A stretch of DNA of 32,970 nt from Burkholderiaceae bacterium. GTDB taxonomy: Bacteria; Pseudomonadota; Gammaproteobacteria; Burkholderiales; Burkholderiaceae. Position numbers and translations under genes: made by a program. The stretch covers positions 1 through 32,970 of the forward strand of contig CANJBQ010000034.1 in the NCBI GenBank assembly GCA_947472645.1, written 5' to 3'. Position 1 is the stretch's first letter. Every line of letters begins with the position of its first letter. The notes beneath the pieces are model-generated. The model made no database searches and was not told the origin of the DNA. It was given only the letters and a program-made list of their open reading frames with translations. Below, piece by piece: positions 7,654 to 16,502 of this stretch.

Positions 7654-8616
7654 ATGATGAAAAACTTCAGCAAGAAAATTCTTGGTATCTTTTTGGTACT
7701 TACTAGTAGCTTGGCAGTAGCGCAGTTTCCCAGCAAACCCATCAAAATAGTTGTTCCATATCAGGCGGGTAACTCACTTGAGCCGATCGTACGAGCTCTT
7801 GCAGATGAAATGACGCAGACTTTAAAGCAGCCCGTTTTAATCGAATACAAACCAGGCGCTAGCACGACGATTGGTGCTGCTTATACGGCTTCATCACCAC
7901 CAGATGGTCACACACTTTTCGTGAATGCAGCCAGCTTTCTGATTTCAGCTCAGCTAATGGCTAAATTACCTTATGACCCTAAAACTGCCTTTGTGCCGAT
8001 TTCGGGCTTAACCGAGATGCCACATGTACTGATTGCACCCACTAGCGCTCCCTATAAAAATGCTAAAGATTTCTTAGCTTATGCTAAGTCCAATGGCGAT
8101 AAGATATCCTATGGATCTTTTGGTAATGCAAGTTCTGGGCATTTGGGATTTGAACGCATCAAGAAGCAATTTGGCTTTAATGCAACCCACATTCCTTATA
8201 AAGGTAATGAAGGTTTGCAAGATATTCTTGCTGGTCGACTTGACTGCATGCTGAATGATCTTCCCATCGTTGTACCTTTTGTGAAGGAAGGAAAGATACA
8301 GGCCTTAGCTATCGCTTCAGAAAAAAGAGATCCAAGCTTGCCAGATGTGCCAACTTTTGAAGAAGCTACTGGTACCCCGTTCCTTTCTAAGTCATGGTTT
8401 GGTATTTTGGTTAGATCGGATACGCCTCTTAGTATTCGTAATACTTTGAATGCCTCTATTACCAGCGCACTCAAAAAACCTGAAATCTACAAAAAACTTC
8501 TCGATCTTGGGCTAAAACCAACGCCCTCTACTCCTGAGGCTTTTTCCGAATTCATGGCACAAGAAAGTAAAAAATTCGCTGAAGCAATTGCCTTTGCTAA
8601 TGTCCGAATGGATTGA
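7654..8616 (+). CDS. Bug/TctC-family periplasmic solute-binding protein
   Basis: The 320-residue product has a signal peptide (MMKNFSKK, hydrophobic core, cleavage after VAQ near 24) and Bug signatures: FPSKPIKIVVPYQAGN at the mature start, KPGASTTIGAAYTA, and HIPYKGNEGLQDILAGRLDCML. In the ligand loop the usual GG of PFPPGG is replaced by QAGNS, so the ligand may differ from its paralogs in this window. AAGG at 7647-7650 is 3 bases before the first ATG and 6 before the second at 7657; the second is slightly better spaced. It follows the Arg-less RidA-like gene and ends at a strong terminator. Confidence 0.92.
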   Translation: MMKNFSKKILGIFLVLTSSLAVAQFPSKPIKIVVPYQAGNSLEPIVRALADEMTQTLKQPVLIEYKPGASTTIGAAYTASSPPDGHTLFVNAASFLISAQLMAKLPYDPKTAFVPISGLTEMPHVLIAPTSAPYKNAKDFLAYAKSNGDKISYGSFGNASSGHLGFERIKKQFGFNATHIPYKGNEGLQDILAGRLDCMLNDLPIVVPFVKEGKIQALAIASEKRDPSLPDVPTFEEATGTPFLSKSWFGILVRSDTPLSIRNTLNASITSALKKPEIYKKLLDLGLKPTPSTPEAFSEFMAQESKKFAEAIAFANVRMD

Positions 8617-8635
8617 GTTTTTAAACACAAAAATC

Positions 8636-8679
8636 TTTGGGGCAATGACTAATACACCTCGTTGCCCCAAACTTTTTTT
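8636..8679 (+). terminator. Rho-independent terminator after the Bug gene
   Basis: TTTGGGGCAA (8636-8645) pairs perfectly with TTGCCCCAAA (8662-8671) over ten bases around a 16-base loop, followed by CTTTTTTT. It lies 20 bases after the stop codon of the Bug gene and closes the RidA-like/Bug operon. Confidence 0.92.
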
Positions 8680-8738
8680 GATGATTTTCATGGTATCAGA
8701 CCAAACTAAATTCTAGATATTCTTAATGCCAATCACTA

Positions 8739-9377
8739 ATGATGTCTCATTTAAAAAAACTCTCTGATGAACATCAGCTAATTTCTAAAACAAACTTAGA
8801 GCATTATGATCAAAATGCCCTTTCATACTATGAAGGCACAAAACATCATGATGTTAGTCAAAATATCAATGCCTTATTAAGAGCTATTCAGTCAGCCCCA
8901 CCTTTTCATATTCTCGATTTCGGTTGCGGGCCAGGGCGAGATTTAATCAGTTTTAAAAATCTTGGTCATATTGCCATTGGCTTAGAGGGAAGCTCTCAGG
9001 CTGCTCAATTAGCTCGCACGAACAGTGGATGTGACATATGGGTACAAGATTTTCTCAATTTAGATCTGCCAGAAAATTATTTTGATGGCATCTTTGCCAA
9101 TGCTTCGCTATTCCATATTCCGAAACAATTATTGCCTAATGTACTTAATGATTTATGGTCAACTTTAAAACCTAATGGCATTTTTTTTAGTTCCAACCCG
9201 CGTGGAAATAATGAGGAAGGGTGGCAAGGTACCCGCTTTGGTTCATACCACGACCTCAAGGCTTGGCAGACTTTTATGGCAGATGCGAATTTCATAGAAA
9301 TTGAACATTACTATAGACCCAGTGGTCTTCCAATCGAACAACAGCCATGGCTGGCAAGCGTTTGGAAAAAAGTCTAA
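8739..9377 (+). CDS. Class I SAM-dependent methyltransferase
   Basis: The 212-residue product contains motif I ILDFGCGPGRDLISF (about residues 66-80), the acidic end of strand 2 (GLEGSS), and FDGIFANASLFHIPK, the post-motif region of type 11/25 methyltransferases. The C-terminal GTRFGSYHDLKAWQTF segment is typical of a widespread proteobacterial group of unknown substrate. Two ATG codons are adjacent (8739, 8742) without a clear ribosome binding site. It is isolated between a terminator and a convergent gene six bases downstream, so no operon partner indicates the substrate. Confidence 0.85.
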   Translation: MMSHLKKLSDEHQLISKTNLEHYDQNALSYYEGTKHHDVSQNINALLRAIQSAPPFHILDFGCGPGRDLISFKNLGHIAIGLEGSSQAAQLARTNSGCDIWVQDFLNLDLPENYFDGIFANASLFHIPKQLLPNVLNDLWSTLKPNGIFFSSNPRGNNEEGWQGTRFGSYHDLKAWQTFMADANFIEIEHYYRPSGLPIEQQPWLASVWKKV

Positions 9378-9383
9378 TGTGGA

Positions 9384-10574
9384 TTACACAAAACTTAACT
9401 CATTATTGTTATGAATTAATGTAATTTTTGGTTGCAAGCTGTTTAAAGCCGTTGCATGCAAATAACAAGTTCTTGCAGACATATTTAAAAGCTTCTCAAA
9501 CATATCCTCGGATAAAGAACCATTTAAAAATAAATGGGTTTCAATGGATTCAGCGTCACCGACATGAAAATGATTGTCTGCTCCTTCGCTAATAGAGAAT
9601 GGGGTGAATTGAACTAATCTGACCCCATCAACATTTAATTTCATATTTTCTATATATCGAGCAATCTGCGTAATAAAACAAAAGGCTATTCCGGAAGAGA
9701 GCAGTCCAAGGCCTGATGGAGCTTTACTAGTACCACCCTCATCGGAGATAAATAAAAAATGACTCATCCCCGGTAAAGCAAGCCAAGATTCAATTTCAGT
9801 AATTCCTGGTTCTTCTAAAAAATGACCCTGACCTTTAATATTTCGAATAATCTTAGATGAACTCCCTGGAGGTGCGATAGAAATATCTCCCTCCTCTCTT
9901 GATCTGAGTTTTTGAATAATATTTCTTTCAGACTCTTTACCAACGATAGGTCGTAATGGTTCTTGATAGCGTAAGAAAGGATCCATGGGAATATCTACCA
10001 TGGGGTCAATTAACTCACTCAACACCTTTCTTTTGCCATTAATGGTTAAGGAGAAGGTGCTTTTTAATTCGCTTTTTAAAAAAGCCATTGCAGGAGAAGT
10101 ATTTATTGCACGATGAATTAAATGGATGATTTGTTCATCAGAAAATTGACTCTTGAGTCGAATCTCAACTTGGGTAGGGTTGGCAACTCCTTTTCCGCTA
10201 CCATCAACAAACGATCCAAGCAACCAATATTCATTATCTAATTTTAGATTCACATCCATCAGGGGAATATTCAAAAAGTTCGAATAATATCGAATACGGT
10301 TCAGTAAATCGCCTTGTAAGCCAGCATTGAAGTAACCAAAAGGGAATGGAGCTAAATCAGTTCCCTTTAAATGTAAGCCCTCATCAGAAGTCAATCGCCA
10401 CGCAGCACCACCTCCCTCAGTCAGTACCACTTCTCTTTGATGGCCCATCAAATGACAAGCCTCAACTTTAATCGTCTGCCTACCGGTCATATTGAGGGTC
10501 AGGGATGAAGGTGTACTTCCATCTACAACCTTAAATCCAAGTGGATAACCGTAGGTGTCGATTGAGTAATTCAT
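9384..10574 (-). CDS. Tandem OsmC-like domain protein
   Basis: The 396-residue product appears to consist of two OsmC/Ohr-fold halves. The C-terminal half (about 255-390) has FLFISDEGGTSKAPSGLGLL, a first Cys at 299 in GIAFCFITQIARY and a second at 370 in SARTCYLHATAL, the spacing and context of the reactive cysteine pair of thiol peroxidases. The N-terminal half (about 60-180) has FPFGYFNAGLQGDLL and SPAMAFL at the equivalent places but no cysteine, so it looks non-catalytic. The gene overlaps the upstream Bug gene by one base (TAATG), implying translational coupling. A detoxification or ligand-binding role next to a transporter receptor is inference; the exact reaction is unknown. Confidence 0.75.
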   Translation of the reverse strand: MNYSIDTYGYPLGFKVVDGSTPSSLTLNMTGRQTIKVEACHLMGHQREVVLTEGGGAAWRLTSDEGLHLKGTDLAPFPFGYFNAGLQGDLLNRIRYYSNFLNIPLMDVNLKLDNEYWLLGSFVDGSGKGVANPTQVEIRLKSQFSDEQIIHLIHRAINTSPAMAFLKSELKSTFSLTINGKRKVLSELIDPMVDIPMDPFLRYQEPLRPIVGKESERNIIQKLRSREEGDISIAPPGSSSKIIRNIKGQGHFLEEPGITEIESWLALPGMSHFLFISDEGGTSKAPSGLGLLSSGIAFCFITQIARYIENMKLNVDGVRLVQFTPFSISEGADNHFHVGDAESIETHLFLNGSLSEDMFEKLLNMSARTCYLHATALNSLQPKITLIHNNNELSFV

Positions 10575-11545
10575 TAATCGACTACCACCTTTGCTTTATC
10601 AATAATTTCTTTCCACATAGGAACTTCTCGCTGTATTCGACTACGCATTATCTCTGGACCACCTGCTACGACTCGAAAACCAAACTTTTTCAAACGTTCA
10701 CTAACGTCAGCTGTTTGTAAAATGAGATTAATTTCTTTCGATAGTCTTTCAACAATGGCGGGTGGAGTTCCTGCAGGTGCAAGAATCGCCACGAAAGTTT
10801 CTGCTTCAGTATTTGGGTAGCCTAACTCCGTTAAAGTCGGTACATTAGGCATCTCTGAGGCACGTTCATGGCCTGTTTGAGCTAATGGGATGAGTGCGCC
10901 AGATTTAATGTGCGGCATCAATCCTAAGATATTGATTGACCCTATTTGGGTTGACCCACCTAGAACTGCTTGTATTGCTGGGCCGCCGCCTGGGTAGGGG
11001 ATCGGGGTAAGATTAATTTTCGCTTTAGATTTAAATAGCTCCATTCCTAAATGTGGTGATACCCCAACTCCCGCATGCGCATAATTCAAAACATCGGGCT
11101 GATTCTTCGCAACCATGATCATGTCACTCAAAGAGTTAATACCCGAATTTGCCTTCGTCAGAATAATATTCGGTGATGCGCCGCAATCTGATATCGGAGA
11201 AAAATCTTTCACTGGATCAAAACCTGCATTTTTATAAAGGCTTGGATTAATGACTAAAACACTGGTTGTTATCAATAATGTATAGCCGTCTGCCTTAGCC
11301 CTTGCAACATAATTGATCCCAATATTTCCTCCAGCTCCAGGTTTATTTTCAATGATGACTGTCTGCCCCAAGGCATCGGAAAGTGGGCGAACGATAACTC
11401 TGGCTAAAACATCCGAAGCTCCCCCAGGCTGAAATGGGGATACTAGGGAAATAGGCTTCTCAGGATAGGCGGCAAAGGCCCCATTAGTGCCTAAAAAAGA
11501 TAGGCCACATAAAAGGACCTTAGAGTAATAAGCTATTTTTTTCAA
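10574..11545 (-). CDS. Bug/TctC-family periplasmic solute-binding protein
   Basis: The 323-residue product has a signal peptide (MKKIAYYSKVLLCGLSFLG, cleavage after AFA near 26) and the complete Bug pattern: YPEKPISLVSPFQPGGASDVLARV, NKPGAGGNIGINYVARAKADGYTLL, and PIPYPGGGPAIQAVLGG. The start is TTG at 11545, chosen because AGGAG lies five bases upstream and no ATG fits. It is the middle gene of a Bug-Bug-OsmC operon, 102 bases after the first receptor gene and coupled to the OsmC-like gene by a TAATG overlap. Confidence 0.93.
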   Translation of the reverse strand: MKKIAYYSKVLLCGLSFLGTNGAFAAYPEKPISLVSPFQPGGASDVLARVIVRPLSDALGQTVIIENKPGAGGNIGINYVARAKADGYTLLITTSVLVINPSLYKNAGFDPVKDFSPISDCGASPNIILTKANSGINSLSDMIMVAKNQPDVLNYAHAGVGVSPHLGMELFKSKAKINLTPIPYPGGGPAIQAVLGGSTQIGSINILGLMPHIKSGALIPLAQTGHERASEMPNVPTLTELGYPNTEAETFVAILAPAGTPPAIVERLSKEINLILQTADVSERLKKFGFRVVAGGPEIMRSRIQREVPMWKEIIDKAKVVVD

Positions 11546-11647
11546 AAAATCTCCTGTAATTTTTTATATAAAAGACGGATTGTAGAATTCATTATTTATC
11601 ATACTGTGTAAGCTCTATCTTCAACTTTTTTAATTCTCATCTCTCGC

Positions 11648-12640
11648 CTAGTCTAATTTACCGATTCGCTTAACAACTTCATTCATCTTCACAATATCCT
11701 TGTCCCAAAAAGCTTGAAATTCTGGCTCATCTAAATAAGCGATTGGACTACCAGCATTATTGAGAATTGTTTTGACATTAGTATCATTAACTGCCGTACG
11801 CAATGCATCACGATAACTCTGAACAATCGGCTCTGGAGTTGCCTTAGGCAAAAACAAACCAGTCCATTGGTTATATTCAACGGCCATACCTAACTCCTTA
11901 AAAGATGGCACATCGGGTAAAGCGGCTAATCTTCCCTCACCTGAATGCGCTAATGCCCTTAACTTACCACCCTTAATATGCTGAACTACCGTTGAAGGCC
12001 CGCTAGCAGTTGTCTCAACCTCGCCAGCTAGTACCGCTAATACTGCAGGCCCCGCCCCAGTATAGGGAATATGAACCATAAATATTTTTTGATCCGCCTT
12101 TAACATTTCCATCGGTAGTTGCATCGTTCCGTAATTACCAGATGAACTGTAATTAAATTTACCCGGTTTCTTACGAGCATCCGCAACGAATTCTTGAATC
12201 GTTTTCCACGGCGCATCCGCACGAACTACCATAACAACAGGGTCAGATGTGATACGGCCAACCGGTCTTAGTTGAGACGTTGTGTAAGAAGGTGATTTAC
12301 CAGCAATTTTATCCGTCTCCGGAATGGTTGATACTGACGACATGGCAAAAAGTACGTTATAGCCATCCGGCATAGCCCTAGCTACATAAGCATTACCAAT
12401 GGCGCCACCTGCTCCCGGACGACTCTCCATCACAATGGGTTTTTCTAGGACCTTATTCATCCCCTCCACGACCGGTCTTCCCACTACTGTTGCCACTCCA
12501 CCTGGCGGGAATGGAATCGTCATCGAGATGGGTTTAACTGGCCATGACTCATTAGCAAAAATGGTGGCGCATAGGCCTAAAGAACAAATAATAAAGACTA
12601 GCTGAATTGATTTTTTAAGCGCATGAGTTTTATTTAACAT
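11648..12640 (-). CDS. Bug/TctC-family periplasmic solute-binding protein
   Basis: The 330-residue product carries a signal peptide (hydrophobic residues about 12-28, cleavage after IFA) and Bug signatures WPVKPISMTIPFPPGGVATVVGRP, SRPGAGGAIGNAYVARAMPDGYN, and HIPYTGAGPAVLAVLAGEVETT. AAGGAG lies seven bases before the ATG. It leads the Bug-Bug-OsmC operon. The two receptors in this operon are clearly different proteins, not a recent duplication, which suggests two ligands or two physiological partners. Confidence 0.93.
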   Translation of the reverse strand: MLNKTHALKKSIQLVFIICSLGLCATIFANESWPVKPISMTIPFPPGGVATVVGRPVVEGMNKVLEKPIVMESRPGAGGAIGNAYVARAMPDGYNVLFAMSSVSTIPETDKIAGKSPSYTTSQLRPVGRITSDPVVMVVRADAPWKTIQEFVADARKKPGKFNYSSSGNYGTMQLPMEMLKADQKIFMVHIPYTGAGPAVLAVLAGEVETTASGPSTVVQHIKGGKLRALAHSGEGRLAALPDVPSFKELGMAVEYNQWTGLFLPKATPEPIVQSYRDALRTAVNDTNVKTILNNAGSPIAYLDEPEFQAFWDKDIVKMNEVVKRIGKLD

Positions 12641-12881
12641 TATTTCTCCTTAAGATAATAATTTTTATCAGTCTCAGAAATTCGATAGTAGAACTTTCAT
12701 GAATAGGATTGTTATTGATCTCATAACCTCATCAATAATTAGCGCAATAAACAATCAACTAAACTAATGCCAATGTAGCACCACTATTAAAGCAAATATT
12801 TTATTTAATCACATTAATCAAGCGCATAAAATTCAACTAAATAAGTAAATTCTTGTCGATTTTTACGACTCGTCTTACATC

Positions 12882-13298
12882 TTAGGTATTAGATATCAAA
12901 CTAACAACACCTACGACTTCAACTTCAATGGAAAACCCATAGTGAAGTTCAGGTACTGGTACGACAGCACGGGCAGGCAATGACTGACCCGCCCACTCCC
13001 TATATATCTGATTAAAGGAGGGCCAGTTGCCGATACTTGTGATGTACACGCGTACTTGCACTAACTGCGCAATGCTACTGCCGGCCGCCTCAAGTGCTAT
13101 CTGCACGTTTAACAAAGTTTGCCTGACCTGTTCCTCGAAGCTAACCTGATTAAGAAGTTCACCTGACGCAGTGATGGGTAGTTGGCCACTAACAAATACT
13201 AAGCCATTAGCGATGACGGCATGACTGTAGTGCCCACCTGGCGGCGCCATGTTACTAGGATTAATTTTCTGTATCCCTTGACGAATATTACTGGTCAT
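12882..13298 (-). CDS. RidA-family enamine/imine deaminase
   Basis: The 138-residue product is a full-length RidA domain with the archetypal active site: Y24 in GGHYSHAV, VSGQLP near 36, R110 in LPARAVVPV and E125 in SIEVEVVG, matching E. coli RidA Y17, R105 and E120. Such proteins form trimers that hydrolyse reactive 2-aminoacrylate-type intermediates; some relatives are 2-aminomuconate deaminases. AAGGAC precedes the ATG. It lies 98 bases after the NIPSNAP gene on the same strand. Of the three RidA genes in the window it is the one whose sequence best supports ordinary imine deaminase activity. Confidence 0.9.
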   Translation of the reverse strand: MTSNIRQGIQKINPSNMAPPGGHYSHAVIANGLVFVSGQLPITASGELLNQVSFEEQVRQTLLNVQIALEAAGSSIAQLVQVRVYITSIGNWPSFNQIYREWAGQSLPARAVVPVPELHYGFSIEVEVVGVVSLISNT

Positions 13299-13396
13299 TG
13301 TTTAGTCCTTATTATTGAGCTCTAAAACGGTCATTATCGATGTATAGAAAAATGTGTCGCAAGAGATAAGGTTGTAACATTTTTAAAAAAATAAGG

Positions 13397-13720
13397 TCAA
13401 GCTTTAAAAAAATTGGCGGGGGCTAGAAACTGGTTAGTAACACGAGCCACAATTGGTTTTTCGGCTTCACTCTTAGTCCGGACTGCTACCCACTCAGCAT
13501 CAGCTTGCAATGCATTCCACTTTAACTCTCGATCTGCCATATCTTTCCACTTAAGCATATAAGTTAACTCATGGTTATTACCCCCCACCAAAGTAACCCA
13601 AAACCCAATTGGTTCTATCCCATGTTTTTTGAAAAATTCAAGTGTATGATTCTCAAATCTCTCTTGTAAAGCGCTTAATCGACCAGGTGCACATTCATAT
13701 ACACGCATTTCTATCATCAT
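13397..13720 (-). CDS. NIPSNAP family protein
   Basis: The 107-residue product is a dimeric alpha/beta-barrel (ferredoxin-like) protein of the NIPSNAP family: MRVYECAPGRLSALQERFENH at the start, GFWVTLVGGNNHELTYMLKW in the middle and FLAP near the end. AGGAG six bases before the ATG at 13720 decides the start; an upstream in-frame ATG at 13765 lacks such a site. NIPSNAP proteins often accompany catabolic and Bug genes in Burkholderiales, but no reaction is established. It may head a transcript with the RidA gene downstream. Confidence 0.85.
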   Translation of the reverse strand: MMIEMRVYECAPGRLSALQERFENHTLEFFKKHGIEPIGFWVTLVGGNNHELTYMLKWKDMADRELKWNALQADAEWVAVRTKSEAEKPIVARVTNQFLAPANFFKA

Positions 13721-13944
13721 CTTTTTCTCCTGATTATTTTTAATAAAATTAGTATTCCTATACATTTACGTTAGCACAAATCGGGAAATAAATACTTTTT
13801 TACTCAAAAAAGATCAGTGAAGGATTCCCATGACTATCCTAAAAAATAATTGCCCAATAACTTAATACTCATTGAAAGGATAAAGTCATTCTTCGTTAGT
13901 TAGGGGATTGAAGCCAGGACCAAAGGATTCTGTTAGACTCTTAT

Positions 13945-14226
13945 CTATTCAGTGACTTGTACGCCTTTCCAAAAAGCGACATATCCAGCAATATTATTTG
14001 CGGCTGATTTGGGTTCGGGATAGTACCAAGCAGCATCTTTATTAGATTGGCTACTGACCTCTACGTCGTAATAACTAGCAGTACCTTTCCAGGAGCAAAC
14101 AGTGTTTTTTTCTGACTTCTTAAAAAACTGCATATTTAAGCTTGTGGGTGGAAAATAATGATTTCCCTCTATCACAACGGTTTCACTAGAATTGGCTAAA
14201 ACTTCATTATTCCAAATTGCTTTCAT
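13945..14226 (-). CDS. DUF427 domain protein (short form)
   Basis: The 93-residue product matches the DUF427 family: MKAIWNNEVLANS at the start, VIEGNHYFPPTSL, CSWKGTASYYDV (the most conserved segment), AAWYYPEPKSAA and VAFWKGVQV at the end. AAGGAGA four bases before the ATG at 14226 sets the start; the frame is open further upstream to 14259. The family adopts a beta-tent-like fold, with no known activity. A second, longer DUF427 gene is at 26770-27324. This one is divergent from egtD, separated by about 100 bases. Confidence 0.85.
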   Translation of the reverse strand: MKAIWNNEVLANSSETVVIEGNHYFPPTSLNMQFFKKSEKNTVCSWKGTASYYDVEVSSQSNKDAAWYYPEPKSAANNIAGYVAFWKGVQVTE

Positions 14227-14329
14227 ATCATCTCCTTGTAAGTATTTACTATTCAGCATAAAGCAAATCTCATCTTTATGTTGAATTAAAAACTAACGAT
14301 CTTCATACGACTATTCCCATAAAAAATTC

Positions 14330-15274
14330 ATGCAAATACCCATCACCCTAGAAGATAATGCAATTACCCATCATGACTTTATTCCTGAAATTGAAGCTGG
14401 CTTATTAGCGCAGTCCGCCTCTATTTCTCCAAAGTTTTTATATGATCCCTTAGGTTCACATCTCTTTACTGCAATTACTTTACTACCTGAATACTATTTA
14501 ACAAATATTGAAAAAAATATTTTTACTCAATACCAAGAGCAAATTTCTAACGCAGTAGGAATTGGCGGTACGCTCATTGATTTGGGCGCTGGAAATTGTC
14601 AGAAAGCAGAATCTTTTTTTAACTCTATCAAGCCCTCGTCCTATCTTGCTATCGATTTTTCTGTTGAATATCTTCAAGACGCATTAAAAAAGCTGGCTGG
14701 AAAATATCCGCACATTCATATGCAATGCATTGGCATGGATTTTTCTAAGCAACTCATGATTCCCAGCTCTATAACTTCGAAAAGAACCTTTTTTTATCCC
14801 GGCTCTAGTATTGGCAACTTCCTTAGTCTCGAGGCACTTCAGCTTCTGAGTCAAATCAAGAGCCAGGCGAATGACGGTGGATTATTAATTGGTGTTGATT
14901 TGATGAAGGAGGACTCTGTTCTAATGGCCGCGTACGATGACCCTCTCAAAGTCACCGCTGCTTTTAATCTCAATATCCTACGATCAATTAACTCGCAACT
15001 GGGCTCTAATTTCAGGGTTGATCAATTCCACCATAAAGTCATAATTAATCATACAGAAAATAGGGTTGAGCTTTATCTAGAAGCCCTAGAGGACTTAACT
15101 GTTTCATGGCCGGGAAATTCTAGGGCATTCAAAATGGGTGAACTGATTCACACTGAAAATTCTCACAAGTACACTATGGAGTCTATTAAACAATTATTGA
15201 AAAGTGCGGGTTTTGAAACGACACAAATCTGGACAGATCCAAAACATTATTTCGCCGTCATCTATGCTCAATAA
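14330..15274 (+). CDS. egtD: L-histidine N-alpha-methyltransferase EgtD
   Basis: EgtD trimethylates histidine to hercynine with three SAM, the first step of ergothioneine synthesis. The 314-residue product shows the family hallmarks: KFLYDPLGSHLFTAIT and LPEYYLTNIE in the N-terminal part, the SAM loop DLGAGNCQKA, PGSSIGNF, DLMKEDSVLMAAYDD followed by VTAAFNLNILRSIN, and IHTENSHKYT near the C-terminus, which carries substrate-contacting Glu/Ser residues. Length is normal. Its last 11 bases overlap the start of egtB, so the two are translationally coupled. Confidence 0.96.
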   Translation: MQIPITLEDNAITHHDFIPEIEAGLLAQSASISPKFLYDPLGSHLFTAITLLPEYYLTNIEKNIFTQYQEQISNAVGIGGTLIDLGAGNCQKAESFFNSIKPSSYLAIDFSVEYLQDALKKLAGKYPHIHMQCIGMDFSKQLMIPSSITSKRTFFYPGSSIGNFLSLEALQLLSQIKSQANDGGLLIGVDLMKEDSVLMAAYDDPLKVTAAFNLNILRSINSQLGSNFRVDQFHHKVIINHTENRVELYLEALEDLTVSWPGNSRAFKMGELIHTENSHKYTMESIKQLLKSAGFETTQIWTDPKHYFAVIYAQ

Positions 15275-16502
15275 GATCTCATATCGATTACTCTCAGCGG
15301 ATGAGTTATTAGAACAGTTTCATCGTTCCAGAAAATACTCAACTGATCTCATCTCCAATTTGAGTGCGGAAGACTGCCAAGCCCAATCGATGGATGATGC
15401 AAGTCCAGCTAAATGGCATTTAGCACACGTCACTTGGTTCTATGAGGTCATGGTACTTAAGCCATTTGAAGATAACTTCACCTATTGGAATCCTGAGTTT
15501 GCTGTTTTATTTAATAGCTATTACAACGGCCTAGGAGATAAGCACCCACGCAGTAAACGGGGTTTATTAACACGCCCTTCTCTAACAGAAGTACTTCAAT
15601 GGCGGAGTAATATTGAAAACCGGATTACCAAACTCTTAAAAGTAAAATCTTCTGCGGAACTACTTTGGTTAATACAGCTTGGAATCAACCATGAGCAACA
15701 ACACCAAGAGTTACTGTTAACAGATATTCATCATCTTTTCTCGTACAACTCACTTTTCCCAAGTTATTCTTCTGCTAATAGCCCTTCACCAACAATAAAG
15801 AAACCATTTCAATGGCTGAATGGCATCAGTGGCATGATGGAAATTGGCTATGAGGGGAAGGGGTTTTATTTTGATAATGAGGCACCCAAACATTCTGCTC
15901 TTAATCAGACTCACTCGATAAGCAATCGACTAGTAAGCAATTCAGAGTGGCTTCAATTTATTGAGGATGGTGGTTACCAAAATTTCAAGTGGTGGCTGGA
16001 TGCTGGATGGGCATGGCTTCAAGTAGAAAAGATTTCTGCACCACTATATTGGAGCAAAGACGACCAAAGCGAGCTTTGTCGCTTTTCGCTCAATGGTAAT
16101 TTTCCTCTTCCTATGCATGAGGCAGTATCCAATATCAGCTATTTTGAAGCAGATGCCTTTGCGCGCTGGGCTAGTCAAAACCTTACAGATTTTGCTGGAG
16201 CTCGCCTACCAACTGAATTTGAATGGGAAGCTTTTGCTCAATCGAATTCTAAATCCAGCAATGATCTATTTGGCAAGGTCTGGCAATGGACAAGTAGTAA
16301 CTACACCCCTTATCCAGGCTATCAGCCATGGAGTGGCATTGCTGGAGAGTACAACGGTAAATTTATGGTTAATCAGATGGTACTCAGAGGAAGCTCTGCA
16401 TACACACCTGAAGGACATTCCCGAATAACCTACCGTAATTTTTTCCCAACCCATGCACGTTGGCAAATGACAGGGTTAAGACTCGCTAAAGATGGTATTT
16501 GA
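15264..16502 (+). CDS. egtB: Hercynine oxygenase EgtB (sulfoxide synthase)
   Basis: EgtB joins hercynine to a cysteine-type thiol with O2 at a non-haem iron centre. The 412-residue product has an N-terminal DinB-like domain with the three iron-binding histidines H55 (WHLAH), H143 and H147 (HEQQH), and a C-terminal FGE-sulfatase-like domain with ARLPTEFEWEAFAQ, GKVWQWTSSNYTPYPGY, YNGKFMVNQMVLRGSS and RITYRNFFP. The start at 15264 lies inside egtD and gives an 11-base overlap; an in-frame ATG at 15204 would add 20 residues of unrelated sequence. No egtA, egtC or egtE is in the window, so thiol donor and lyase must be encoded elsewhere. Confidence 0.95.
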   Translation: MLNKISYRLLSADELLEQFHRSRKYSTDLISNLSAEDCQAQSMDDASPAKWHLAHVTWFYEVMVLKPFEDNFTYWNPEFAVLFNSYYNGLGDKHPRSKRGLLTRPSLTEVLQWRSNIENRITKLLKVKSSAELLWLIQLGINHEQQHQELLLTDIHHLFSYNSLFPSYSSANSPSPTIKKPFQWLNGISGMMEIGYEGKGFYFDNEAPKHSALNQTHSISNRLVSNSEWLQFIEDGGYQNFKWWLDAGWAWLQVEKISAPLYWSKDDQSELCRFSLNGNFPLPMHEAVSNISYFEADAFARWASQNLTDFAGARLPTEFEWEAFAQSNSKSSNDLFGKVWQWTSSNYTPYPGYQPWSGIAGEYNGKFMVNQMVLRGSSAYTPEGHSRITYRNFFPTHARWQMTGLRLAKDGI

